Of a DNA stretch of 64,000 nucleotides, positions 24,135 to 32,700 are shown one piece after another. Position numbers and translations under genes: made by a program. Source of the DNA: Ilumatobacter sp963746265 (lineage in GTDB: Bacteria; Actinomycetota; Acidimicrobiia; Acidimicrobiales; Ilumatobacteraceae); assembly GCA_963746265.1 (NCBI GenBank), contig CAVVAM010000011.1, positions 124,001 through 188,000 on the forward strand, in the 5' to 3' direction. Numbering within the stretch: the first letter of the stretch is position 1; each line of letters starts with the position of its first letter. Below the pieces are notes generated by a model. That model had not been told where the DNA came from. It searched no databases and worked only from the letters and a program-made list of their open reading frames with translations.

Positions 24135-25412
24135 ATGGGTGTCGCCGACGTCTTTCGCACGGAGTGGCCACGGCTGGTGGCCACGCTGATGCGCGATGTC
24201 GGCGACCTCACCATCGCGGAGGACGCTGCACAAGACGCGTTCATCGAGGCGTCGACGCGGTGGCCCACCGATGGTGTCCCCGACCGACCGGGCGCCTGGT
24301 TGGTCACGACCGGCCGGCGCAAAGCAATCGATCAGATCCGCAGAACGAAGCGCTTGGAGGATCGTCTCGCGGTGTTGACCGACCGCGCAACGACCAACTC
24401 CGACAGCACGGACTCGCCTGACATCGACCTCGACTCTGGGCAAGCACTCGACGAGCAACTCGCCCTCTTGGTCGGATGCTGCCATCCTGCCCTCGCCCCC
24501 GAGGCTCAGGTCGCGTTGACCCTGCGGGTCGTGGCCGGGCTCTCGACACCACAAATCGCTCGTGCTTTTCTGGTGTCCGAGGAGACGATGACGCGTCGCC
24601 TCACTCGCGCCAAGTCGAAGATCCGAGCCGCACACATTCCCTTCGATCCACCAGACGTGAAGACGCTCACCGAGCGCCTCGGTGCGGTCTGCGAAGTGAT
24701 CTCGTCGATCTTCACCGAGGGCCACGCCAGCGCAACGGACACCGCACTCATCCGAGGAGATCTCTGCGAAGAGGCAATTTGGCTTGCCGAACTGCTGAGC
24801 CACCTCGCTCCGAACGATCCCGAAGTCGCAGGACTTCACGCGCTCCTGTTGCTGACCGATGCCCGAAGGTCCAGCCGTCTCGATCGCCACGGCAGCCCGA
24901 TCCTGCTTGCCGACCAAGACCGCTCGCTGTGGGACCAACCAATGATCGCACGCGGTCTCGCCGAATTGGCGAGAGCACACTCGTTCCAGCGCGGTGGACC
25001 CTTTCAGTTCCAAGCGGCGATTGCCGCCTTGCACGCCACTGCACCCACCTTCGAGGCCACCGAATGGCCAGCCGTCTTACGCCTGTACGACGTGCTGCTG
25101 CAACGTCAGCCCAGCGCGTTGGTTGCACTGAACCGGGCGATCGCCGTCGACCACGTACACGGACCCGCCGCTGCGCTCGCCGCACTCGATGCGATTCCAC
25201 AGGCGGATGACCTCTCCGGCGACGTCAACGGCTACGTGTACTTCCATACGGCTCGATCTGACGTCCTGGCTCGACTCGGTCGGGTCGATGCGGCTGCCGC
25301 CGCACTGGGCCGCGCAATGGAGTGCAGCACCAACGAGTCGGAACGATCGTTCCTTCGGCGCCGACGGCAGGATTTGAGGGAGACGGTCGGTCCGCGTCGC
25401 GATCGAGAATGA
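24135..25412 (+). CDS. ECF42-group sigma factor with C-terminal TPR-like extension
   Basis: 425 residues. Region 2 is at about 8-75 (VADVFRTEWPRLVATLMRDV, LTIAEDAAQDAFIEASTRWP), and region 4 at about 115-170 contains LSTPQIARAFLVSEETMTRR. A 250-residue helical C-terminal extension includes VCEVISSIFTEGHAS, characteristic of ECF42, and ends in TPR-like helices (ALNRAIAVDHVHGPAAALAA). ECF42 factors lack anti-sigma genes; the extension and DGPF partner are believed to control them. It directly follows the YciI-like gene, so both are one operon. Confidence 0.92.
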   Translation: MGVADVFRTEWPRLVATLMRDVGDLTIAEDAAQDAFIEASTRWPTDGVPDRPGAWLVTTGRRKAIDQIRRTKRLEDRLAVLTDRATTNSDSTDSPDIDLDSGQALDEQLALLVGCCHPALAPEAQVALTLRVVAGLSTPQIARAFLVSEETMTRRLTRAKSKIRAAHIPFDPPDVKTLTERLGAVCEVISSIFTEGHASATDTALIRGDLCEEAIWLAELLSHLAPNDPEVAGLHALLLLTDARRSSRLDRHGSPILLADQDRSLWDQPMIARGLAELARAHSFQRGGPFQFQAAIAALHATAPTFEATEWPAVLRLYDVLLQRQPSALVALNRAIAVDHVHGPAAALAALDAIPQADDLSGDVNGYVYFHTARSDVLARLGRVDAAAAALGRAMECSTNESERSFLRRRRQDLRETVGPRRDRE

Positions 25413-25469
25413 TGGGACAACTTGCCATGCCGACTGTGGACCCAGCCTCGACTCCGCAAGTGGATCAGT

Positions 25470-25690
25470 CTCGAGACTGCGACCCTATTCGTGGACACGA
25501 TCGAGACGCTTGTCGATCTCGTCGACGCCCCGGTGAGGTTCTGACCGAGACACGCGACCCGAACGACGACCACCTCATCGCTCTCGCGAGAACGCACGAG
25601 GCCGACGTCATCGTCTCCGGCGACAAGGACCTGCTCGAGTGGGAGCCGCAGAGCCCGCCGGTCGCGACGCCCGCCCAGTTCGAGAGCCGT
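25470..25690 (+). pseudogene. PIN-domain toxin (VapC-like) fragment
   Basis: LETATLFVDTIETLVDLVDA is in one frame and RDPNDDHLIALARTHEADVI then VSGDKDLLEWEP in the next, joined by a frameshift near 25540. RDPxDDxLxALA...ADxIVTGDKDLL is the C-terminal half of PIN_3-type nucleases. The N-terminal half and any antitoxin are missing. Confidence 0.68.
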
Positions 25691-25840
25691 GGCGGCGCCA
25701 CACAGACGTCGCGCCGTCATCCGGTCCGACGACGTGAACGACCCGCTCGCAACGACCCTGGTGCAGCGCCAGATAGCCCCATCTTCTCATCAACCGCGAA
25801 ATCGCTGCGCTGTTCGTTTCAGCCCATTGCCACGGTGCGG

Positions 25841-26317
25841 ATGATGACGAGTGTGGAGATCGCACAGCACGATGACATCGAATGGCTCGTCGAACTCCAA
25901 GCCCTCCTCTTCGCCGAAGATGCTGGCGTGCATGATCCCCATGCCGATGTGACGTGGCCGCTACGGGAAGGAACTACTGACTTCGAACGGCTTCTTGCCG
26001 ACGACAACTCGATCGTTCTCGTTGCTCGACGCAACGACACGATCGTTGGACTCGTCGACGGCTACATCGCTCAGTCGAGCCCGACTCGCCAGCCGGTGGC
26101 CTTCGGCGTGCTTCGAAGCATGTATGTGCGTAGCGAGGCTCGCGGAGCGGGCGTCGGGCAGCAACTCACCGAGGCGTTTGTCGACTGGGCGCGCCAGCAG
26201 AGGTGCGCCGAGGTACATGTTGACAGCTACTTCGAAAACGGTCCCGCGGCGTCGAACTGGCTCAACCATTCCGCATTTGTCGCCGTGACGACGCGCCGTC
26301 GAACAGAAGAGGGATAG
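25841..26317 (+). CDS. GNAT-family N-acetyltransferase
   Basis: 158 residues. The GNAT core is clear: IVLVARRNDTIVGLVDGYIA (beta 3-4), then the acetyl-CoA motif A LRSMYVRSEARGAGVGQQLT (RGAGVG) and the late VHVDSYFENGPAASNWLNHS segment. The final residues (TRRRTEEG) are short of the usual beta 7 tail, so the C-terminus may be clipped. Start is ATG 25841 or 25844. The substrate is unknown. Confidence 0.83.
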   Translation: MMTSVEIAQHDDIEWLVELQALLFAEDAGVHDPHADVTWPLREGTTDFERLLADDNSIVLVARRNDTIVGLVDGYIAQSSPTRQPVAFGVLRSMYVRSEARGAGVGQQLTEAFVDWARQQRCAEVHVDSYFENGPAASNWLNHSAFVAVTTRRRTEEG

Positions 26318-26670
26318 CCCTTGTCCTGCCGCTCCACCGCCCGACGGTGCATGCACTTCCGACCGACATCGAACCACCCCACGCCACCAGTCTGCCCGGC
26401 CGAGACTGGTCGATGAAGCCGGTGGCGGACGCAACCCAGTGTTCGACGGCGGCTCGGTCTCGAAGGGCGAGCATGTCGACCAGCAGCCCGCTCGTCGCAG
26501 CGAGGCCGACGCGAGCACATGTGGTCGCTGTCTCGGGGCACGCCCACCGCTTCGTGTGACCAAGACGGGCTCGCCTTCTCGCCCGATCAGCCGATGCTGC
26601 ACGTCGCCGACATCCGCCGCGGCCACATCCGGCGGCTCCATGTCGCACGTCGGGAACTCCTCGGCGGCGC
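26318..26670. other. No supported gene
   Basis: About 350 bp between the GNAT gene and the SRPBCC operon promoter. Frames on both strands lack protein-like composition. Confidence 0.5.
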
Positions 26671-26715
26671 TTGACATGTCTTATGCCATTAGTTACTGTG
26701 ACTAACATCATTAGT
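26671..26715 (+). promoter_or_regulatory. Sigma-70 promoter with overlapping palindromic operator
   Basis: TTGACA (26671-26676), a 17-nt spacer, and TACTGT (26694-26699) form a full -35/-10 promoter. TTAGT-N7-ACTAA (26689-26705) is centred on the -10, and a third half-site TTAGT (26711-26715) pairs with the same ACTAA. The TetR gene two genes downstream is the likely binder. Confidence 0.7.
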
Positions 26716-26734
26716 CATTGGGACGGAGTCAGCG

Positions 26735-27187
26735 ATGCATCATGAACTGCACACCGAAGTCGAGATCGCAGCGCCGATCGAGGTCGTCTGGGAGACGCTG
26801 ACCGATCTGGCCGCTTACCCGAACTGGAATCCCTTCATCGTCTCCGCCGAGGGTCGTGCCGACGTGGGCGAGCGCCTCACCAACCGCATGCAGCCTCCAG
26901 GCGGTAGGGCGATCACGTTCAAGCCCACGGTCACCGTGGTCGAGGCTCCCGTTGCCTTCGAATGGCTCGGTCGTCTGGGACTGCCCGGGATCTTCGACGG
27001 TCGGCACCGCTGCGACCTCGCACCGAGCGAGAACGGGGGCACCCTGGTGACGCAGAGCGAGCAGTTCGACGGAATCCTGGTGCGTTTCATGCGCACGTCG
27101 CTCGACACCCAAACGGCCGCCGGGTTCGAAGCCATGAACGCCGCTCTCAAGGTCCGCGTCGAAGCCGCCGTCGGTCGTTCGTCGTGA
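26735..27187 (+). CDS. SRPBCC-domain (polyketide cyclase/START-like) protein
   Basis: 150 residues. The N-terminal strand IAAPIEVVWETLTDLAAYPN is followed by WNPFIVSAEGRADVGERLTN, and EWLGRLGLPGIFDGRHRCDL, SEQFDGILVRFMRTSLDTQT and the C-terminal helix FEAMNAALKVRVEAA complete the helix-grip fold that binds hydrophobic ligands. GGAG lies 6 nt before the ATG. First gene of a three-gene operon with a YrdB-like membrane protein and a TetR regulator, under the operator at 26689-26715; perhaps it binds or detoxifies the ligand sensed by TetR. Confidence 0.88.
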   Translation: MHHELHTEVEIAAPIEVVWETLTDLAAYPNWNPFIVSAEGRADVGERLTNRMQPPGGRAITFKPTVTVVEAPVAFEWLGRLGLPGIFDGRHRCDLAPSENGGTLVTQSEQFDGILVRFMRTSLDTQTAAGFEAMNAALKVRVEAAVGRSS

Positions 27188-27561
27188 TGCCCCCGACGAT
27201 GGCCGGATGGAATCTGGCGCTGCGGTTCCTGCTCGAGCTCGCGGCGTTGATCGGGCTCGCTGCAGCTGCCTGGAAATTCGGTTCCGGCCCGGGCCGTTGG
27301 ATTTCCGTGGTGGTCGTGCCGGTCGCGGCGGCGGTCATCTGGGCTGTGTTCAATGTGCTCGACGACCCGAGCCGCTCCGGCGTCGCGCCCGTCGAGGTCG
27401 ACGGGGTGGTCCGTCTCGTCCTCGAACTGGCCATCTTGGGTGGCGGGGCCGCCGCCGTCGCCGTTGCCGGTCGCCCTGCGCTGGGCATCGTGTTCGCAGT
27501 GGCGATCGTCGGCCACTATCTCGTGTCGTTGGACCGTGTCGAATGGCTGGTCCGGGCGTGA
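27187..27561 (+). CDS. YrdB/DUF2568-family small membrane protein
   Basis: 124 residues, four hydrophobic helices: LALRFLLELAALIGLAAAAW, WISVVVVPVAAAVIWAVFNV, LVLELAILGGGAAAVAVAG and ALGIVFAVAIVGHYLVSLDR. The WKFG...DDPSRSG...P loop between them is typical of YrdB proteins, whose function is unknown. The ATG overlaps the SRPBCC stop (TGATG), so translation is coupled. Confidence 0.85.
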   Translation: MPPTMAGWNLALRFLLELAALIGLAAAAWKFGSGPGRWISVVVVPVAAAVIWAVFNVLDDPSRSGVAPVEVDGVVRLVLELAILGGGAAAVAVAGRPALGIVFAVAIVGHYLVSLDRVEWLVRA

Positions 27562-27649
27562 CCGCGCACCGGAGCCAGCAGAAGGGTCAGCCCCGGGACC
27601 GAACGGCTGCCTCGCCGCCGCCGCCGCCCACGTCCACGGTGCCGGGCTG

Positions 27650-28237
27650 ATGGGACGCAAGCTCGGACTGACACGGGAGCAGGTCGTCGCAGCGGCCGCG
27701 GAGATCGCGGATCGCGACGGGCTCGACGCGCTCAGTCTGGCGTCGGTCGCATCGAGGCTCGGGGTCCGGTCTCCGTCGCTCTACAACCATGTCGACGGCC
27801 TCGCCGGGATACGCCGGCAACTGAGCATCCACGCCAGCAGCCTGCTCACTGCCGAGCTCGCCGACAGCGTCGAGGGCCTCGAGTCGACGCAGGCACTCAG
27901 AGCGATCGCCGAGCAGCTGCGATCGTTTGCCCATCGCCACCCCGGCCTGTACGACTCGTTCCTGCCCGCACCTTCCCCCCAACAAGATCCCGAGGTGGCC
28001 GCCGCCCTCGCCCAGCCGATCAGCGTGGTCGGATCCGTGCTCGCTGGGATGGGCGTCGACCCCGCGAGCGTGATCCCGCTCATCCGGGCGCTGCGGGCCT
28101 CGGTCCACGGGTTCGTCCATCTCGAACTCGGGGGCGGCTTCGGCCTACCTGACGACATCGACGACTCGTTCGCCATCACCATCGACCTCGTGATCGAAGC
28201 AGTCGCCGCCCACTCGACGACCCGAGACAGCTCGTGA
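27650..28237 (+). CDS. TetR-family transcriptional regulator
   Basis: 195 residues. The N-terminal HTH is LTREQVVAAAAEIADRDGLD then ALSLASVASRLGVRSPSLYN and HVDGLAGIRRQL, with the family-typical LYxHVxxxxxL end. The C-terminal ligand domain has the LRALRASVHGFVHLELGGGF pattern of the TetR_C_33/WHG group. It ends the SRPBCC-YrdB operon and probably represses it at the palindrome over the -10 box. ATG 27650 is chosen; a GTG 11 nt earlier is out of frame. Confidence 0.88.
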   Translation: MGRKLGLTREQVVAAAAEIADRDGLDALSLASVASRLGVRSPSLYNHVDGLAGIRRQLSIHASSLLTAELADSVEGLESTQALRAIAEQLRSFAHRHPGLYDSFLPAPSPQQDPEVAAALAQPISVVGSVLAGMGVDPASVIPLIRALRASVHGFVHLELGGGFGLPDDIDDSFAITIDLVIEAVAAHSTTRDSS

Positions 28238-29119
28238 CCCCCTCGGGGTGCGACCACGGAACCGCGCCTGCCCGCATGCACGCCTGGTGACAGCTGTGGA
28301 GCGACGTAGCATGGCTCGAAGGCCGGACAGACCCAGCAGCAGCGAGCCGTGTCGGCAAGGCACTCAACCGAACGATTCGTGAGCCCTCATCGCGCGGCGC
28401 CCGAAGAACCAGGACCCAGGGACGAGACTTGAACCCACCGGACTCGAGATCAACGCCCACGCCGCAGACGCCCACCAACAACTCAGTGCGGATCGACAGC
28501 GAGTGTTCTTGGCACCAGAGGACGACATGTGGGCGACGTTCGCAGACATGGCCGAACCCCAGTTCGCTGACACTCGGAACGCAACTCGTCGGCCGGTTCT
28601 CCGTCGACGACGACAACCAGTTCCACGGCTTCCACGTGCGCGAAGAACTCGAGGAGACGGCGACCGAACTGCTGATCTGCGTCGTCAACGACATGAACAT
28701 CTCTGACGCAATGGCATCCACAGTCGACCCTCAGTCCCTGTGCCTCGGCCTGACAGCCGCGGGCGTACCTGATCCGGTCGCGCTGATGTACGACCACATC
28801 ACACCTCCGAACAGCGACGAAACCGTCGACGTTGGTCTCGCAACCAGTACAGATCACTCAGCCGCGGGTGCGTTCTGCCGGGCTGAAAGCCGGATCACCC
28901 GAAGCGTTCCTGACGCCGTTCCTTGCTGAACGCATCGACCGGCACGAGCTCGATGTCGTCGAAGCCGACGGCAAGATCGAGGCGACCGGCGAGTGCCGAG
29001 TCGACGAGCTGCGTGAGCGTCCGGCGAAGCTGGCTGACGAGCAGGGGCTGTCAGAGCCGGTCTACGTGTTCTCGTTCGACAACGACGTGCTCGTCGACCG
29101 AACCACCTGACGCTCGCGT
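28238..29119. other. Gene-poor stretch with possible decayed ORFs
   Basis: About 880 bp. A plus frame around 28580-28900 (LVGRFSVDDDNQFHGFHVRE, NDMNISDAMASTVDPQSLCL) and one around 28900-29110 (SEPVYVFSFDNDVLVDRTT) look partly protein-like, but neither has a convincing start or a family I recognise. Most likely remnants inside the island. Confidence 0.4.
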
Positions 29120-29230
29120 TGGCGGCTGCGGAAGCGCAACGTTCGCCTGCAGGACCTCCGCCACTGCCACGCCACCCAGCTGATCGCGGCCGGTGTACCG
29201 GTGACGACCGTCCGCAAGAGTGTCGGTCGA
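29120..29230 (+). pseudogene. Tyrosine recombinase active-site fragment
   Basis: 37 residues in frame: WRLRKRNVRLQDLRHCHATQ then LIAAGVPVTTVRKSVGR. The LRH segment with following HATQLIAAGV is the conserved box around the catalytic Arg of phage-type integrases. Nothing else of the gene remains. It is the third recombinase trace in the island, close to its right end. Confidence 0.68.
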
Positions 29231-29239
29231 CGAGCACGT

Positions 29240-29697
29240 CGATGACGCTCGACGAGTTCGATGACACTCCGCGACACCATGATCAGCGTGCCGTCAGGGA
29301 GCGCCGCGGCTGCGATGTAGCCGAACGACTCGTCCGTCGCCACCTGCGACAGGCGATCGCCCGTGAGCGGGTCGAACGTGGCAACCGTCCCATCGTCGAG
29401 CGCTGCGATCAGGCTGCCACCCGTCGGGTCGAATGCGAGCGGGCGACGATCGGACCTTCGATCTCGACGATCGGGGTGCCGGTCTCGGCGTCGAACACGT
29501 ACGGGAGGCCGATGGGGTTGCGGCCGGAGTCGTTCCCGATGCTGTTGGCGAACAGCGAGCCATCGCTGTTGTGGGCATCACCGGATGTGAACAACCCCGG
29601 AACGGGTTGGCCGACGAGCCCACCTGCGGCGTCGAAGAAGCTGGCCTCGCCCTCATCGACCTCCGGCCCCGTGTATGCGGCTTCCCGTGATCCCGGG
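29240..29697 (-). pseudogene. Beta-propeller (WD40-like) protein fragment, frameshifted, cut at the island end
   Basis: On the minus strand ASFFDAAGGLVGQPVPGLFT, GLPYVFDAETGTPIVEIEGP then, after a one-base shift near 29443, LAFDPTGGSLIAALDDGTVA, TFDPLTGDRLSQVATDESFG and YIAAAALPDGTLIMVSRSVI. The repeating FDPxTG pattern is that of WD40/YVTN blades found in large BTAD-type actinobacterial regulators. The reading frame begins right at the tRNA-derived repeat at 29701, so insertion or excision at that site severed the gene. Confidence 0.7.
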
Positions 29698-29700
29698 ACC

Positions 29701-29725
29701 TGGGTTCGATCCCGACCCGCCCCAC
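29701..29725 (+). repeat. attR-like direct repeat (tRNA-Met 3' end)
   Basis: 24 of 25 bases equal 16209-16233; the one difference (G for C) is in the T-stem. The preceding 14 bases also resemble the tRNA variable region with an indel, so this is a partial tRNA 3' half with no 5' part. Confidence 0.75.
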
Positions 29726-29770
29726 CCAGGTCACGCTCGCAACGGCGTCGAGTCGGAGCCGCCCGTCGCC

Positions 29771-29776
29771 TAGGTT
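29771..29776 (+). promoter_or_regulatory. Leaderless -10 box of the BNR-repeat gene
   Basis: TAGGTT is followed by 7 nt and ATG 29784. Confidence 0.55.
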
Positions 29777-29783
29777 CTCGGGG

Positions 29784-32700
29784 ATGCCTGAGCGGAACGA
29801 CATCGACGCCCTCGCGCGAGCGATCGGGGGCCTTCCGATGCGCAGCATCGGCCCGGCGCTCATGGGAGGCCGCGTCGCCGACATCGCGATCCACCCGTCC
29901 GACCGGAGCACCTGGTACGTCGCGGTCGGATCGGGCGGCGTCTGGAAGACGGTGAACAGCGGCATCACGTGGTCGCCGGTGTTCGACGACGAGACCTCAT
30001 ACTCGATCGGCTGCGTGCGCATCGATCCGACACGCCCGGAGATCGTCTGGGTGGGGACCGGTGAAGCCGTCAGCGGACGGCACGTCGCCTGGGGGGACGG
30101 GGTCTACAAGAGCATCGATGCGGGGAGCAGTTGGACTCGGATGGGTTTGGAGCACTCCGAACACGTGAGCGACATCCTCATCGACCCTCGCGACGGCGAC
30201 ACCGTCTATGTGGCTGCGGAAGGGCCGTTGTGGTCGAGCGGCGGCGAGCGGGGGCTCTACAAGACCACCGACGGCGGCGAGACCTGGGAACGGGTGCTGC
30301 ACGTCGACGACGACACCGGGGTCACCAGCGCGGTGTTCGCTCCCGACGATCCGGACACGATCTACGCCGCCACCTACCAGCGGCGCCGTCGGGTCTGGTC
30401 GTTCCTCGGCGGCGGCCCGGGGTCGGGCATCCACGTCTCGAACGACGCAGGGTCGACATTCACGCGGATCCGGGCGGGCCTGCCGAAGGGCGAGATGGGA
30501 CGCATCGGCCTGGCGGTCACGCCGGCGGACCCCAGCGTGGTCTATGCGACCATCGAGGCAGCGGACGAGAACGAGCGCGGCTTCTACCGGTCGACGACCC
30601 GAGGGCGAGCCTGGGAGCGCCGCAACGAGTACCTGAGCGGCGGCACCGGACCGCACTACTACCAGGAGTTGTTCGCGTCGCCGACCGACGCCGCCCGGGT
30701 GTATCAGGTCGACGTGTTCCTCCACGTCACGACCGACGGCGGCACGACGTTTCGGAGGGTCGAGACCGGCACGACCAAGCACAGCGACAACCACGTCGTC
30801 TGGGTCGACCCGACCGATGGGCGTCACTTGATCGTCGGGTGCGATGCCGGGCTGTACGAGACGTTCGACGAGGGCCAGGCCTGGCGGCACGTGTCGAACC
30901 TCCCGATCTCGCAGTTCTACCGGGTCGCGGTCGACCACTCGGTGCCGTTCACCAACGTGCTCGGTGGCGCCCAGGACCTGGGCACCCTGCGAGGGCCCAC
31001 GCGGACGCTGCACGTCGACGGCGTGCGGAACCAGGACTGGATGGTCGTCCTCGGCAGCGACGGCTACCAGGTCGCCTTCGACCCCGACGACGACCGGATC
31101 AGCTACCTCGAGTTCCAGGAAGGCAACGTGATGCGCCACGACACGTCGACGATGGAGCTGCGTGACATCCGACCGGAGCCGGGGCCGAGCGACCCGCCGG
31201 AACGCTGGAACTGGGACACGCCGATCCTCGTCAGCCCCCACCGTGCGGAGACGATCTACGTCGCGTCGCAGCGGCTGTGGCGGAGCGACGATCGTGGCGA
31301 GTCGTGGACGCCGATCAGCCCCGACCTCACGACCGACCCGAACCGCTACGAGCTGGCCACCGGTGACCGTGTCACGAGCGTCGATTCGGTGTTCGACCAT
31401 GCGGCGATGTCGCTCTACGGCACGATCACCTCCGTTGCCGAGTCGCCGCTCGCAGAGGGGCTGCTCTACGTCGGGACCGACGACGGGTTGCTCCAGGTGA
31501 GCGAAGATGGCGGGACGACCTGGCGTCGCATGGCCCAGCCCGACGGGTTGCCGAGTACGGCGTTCATCAACGACATCGAGGCGTCCCAGCACGATGCCGA
31601 TGTCGTGATCGTCGCCGCCGACGACCACAAGAGCGGCGACTACACGCCCTACCTGTTCGAGAGCCGTGACCGCGGTCGGTCCTGGGCATCGATCCGCGGC
31701 CAACTCCCGGACAACACCATCGTGTGGGCCGTCGAGCAGGATCACGAGCGTCCGGAGCTGCTCTTCGTGGGCGCCGAGCGCGGCGTCCACGTCAGCATCG
31801 ACGGCGGGACCAACTGGCATCGGTTGACGAAGAACATGCCGACCATCGCCGTCCGCGACCTCGCCATCCAGCGTCGCGATGACGACCTCGTCGCCGCCAC
31901 GTTCGGGCGAGGGTTCTACGTCCTGGACGACTACAGCGCGCTCCGCTCGATCGCCGATCGGTTGGACGAACCGGCCGCGGTGTGCCCCGTGCGCGACGCA
32001 TGGTGGTACGTGCCGTACCAGCCGATGCAGGCAGTCGGTCAGCCGACGCTCGGTTCGACAGCGTTCCGGACCGACAACCCCGAACTGGGCGCGACGTTCA
32101 CGTATCACCTGGCTGCCGACATCGAGACCCGCAAGGTGGTCCGCCGAACGGCGGAGCAGGCAGCCGAAGCCGCCGGCGACGACATCGGGTTCCCGGGCTG
32201 GGACGTCCTTCGTGACGAACGGCTGGCGTCGACCCCCGCTGTCATGTTGCGAGTCAGCACTGCCAGCGGTGACGTGATCCGGATGCTGCCGGCCGAACTC
32301 GAAGCGGGTCTTCACCGGACGACGTGGGATCTCCGCCTGCCGGCCCCCGACCCGATCTCGCTCGAGCCTGCCGAGTTCCGTGCGCCTTGGGATCGGCCGC
32401 CCGTCGGGAACCTCGCTCCTCCCGGTCGGTATCACGTCGACATCGTGCGACTCGACACCGGTGGCGCACCCGAGGTACTCGCCGGTCCCGAGTCGTTCGA
32501 GGTGCGCCCGATTCCGGCTGTCGCGAATTCTCGTCCGGACGATCCCGAGTTCCGCGTGGAGATCGCCGACCTGGCGAGGCGCGTCGCTGGCGCGGTGAAG
32601 CAGGTCGAGCGCCTTCAGGAACGGCTCCGCCACGTACGGGCGACGATCCTCGAGACACCTGCCGCCGCGGAGTTGCTCTCACGAGCAGATGCCGCTGCCC

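Larger units (their letters stand above)
16209..29725. mobile_element. tRNA-Met-inserted genomic island, 13.5 kb, decayed
   Basis: Framed by direct repeats of the tRNA-Met 3' end, with a tyrosine integrase just inside the left end reading inward. The contents are typical accessory genes: three toxin-antitoxin modules (one duplicated and decayed, one with a truncated toxin), a PIN fragment, two more recombinase fragments, and gene pieces (msrA tail, C45 hydrolase, beta-propeller). Several intact cargo genes are also present. No replication, conjugation or phage structural genes are seen, so it looks like an integrative element stripped of its transfer functions or a site of repeated insertions. 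Confidence 0.75.

Noticed and set aside
29997..32633. 878-codon open frame on the minus strand
   Set aside because: It is the antisense shadow of the BNR-repeat gene, Arg/Val/Asp-rich with no domain, kept open by high GC.
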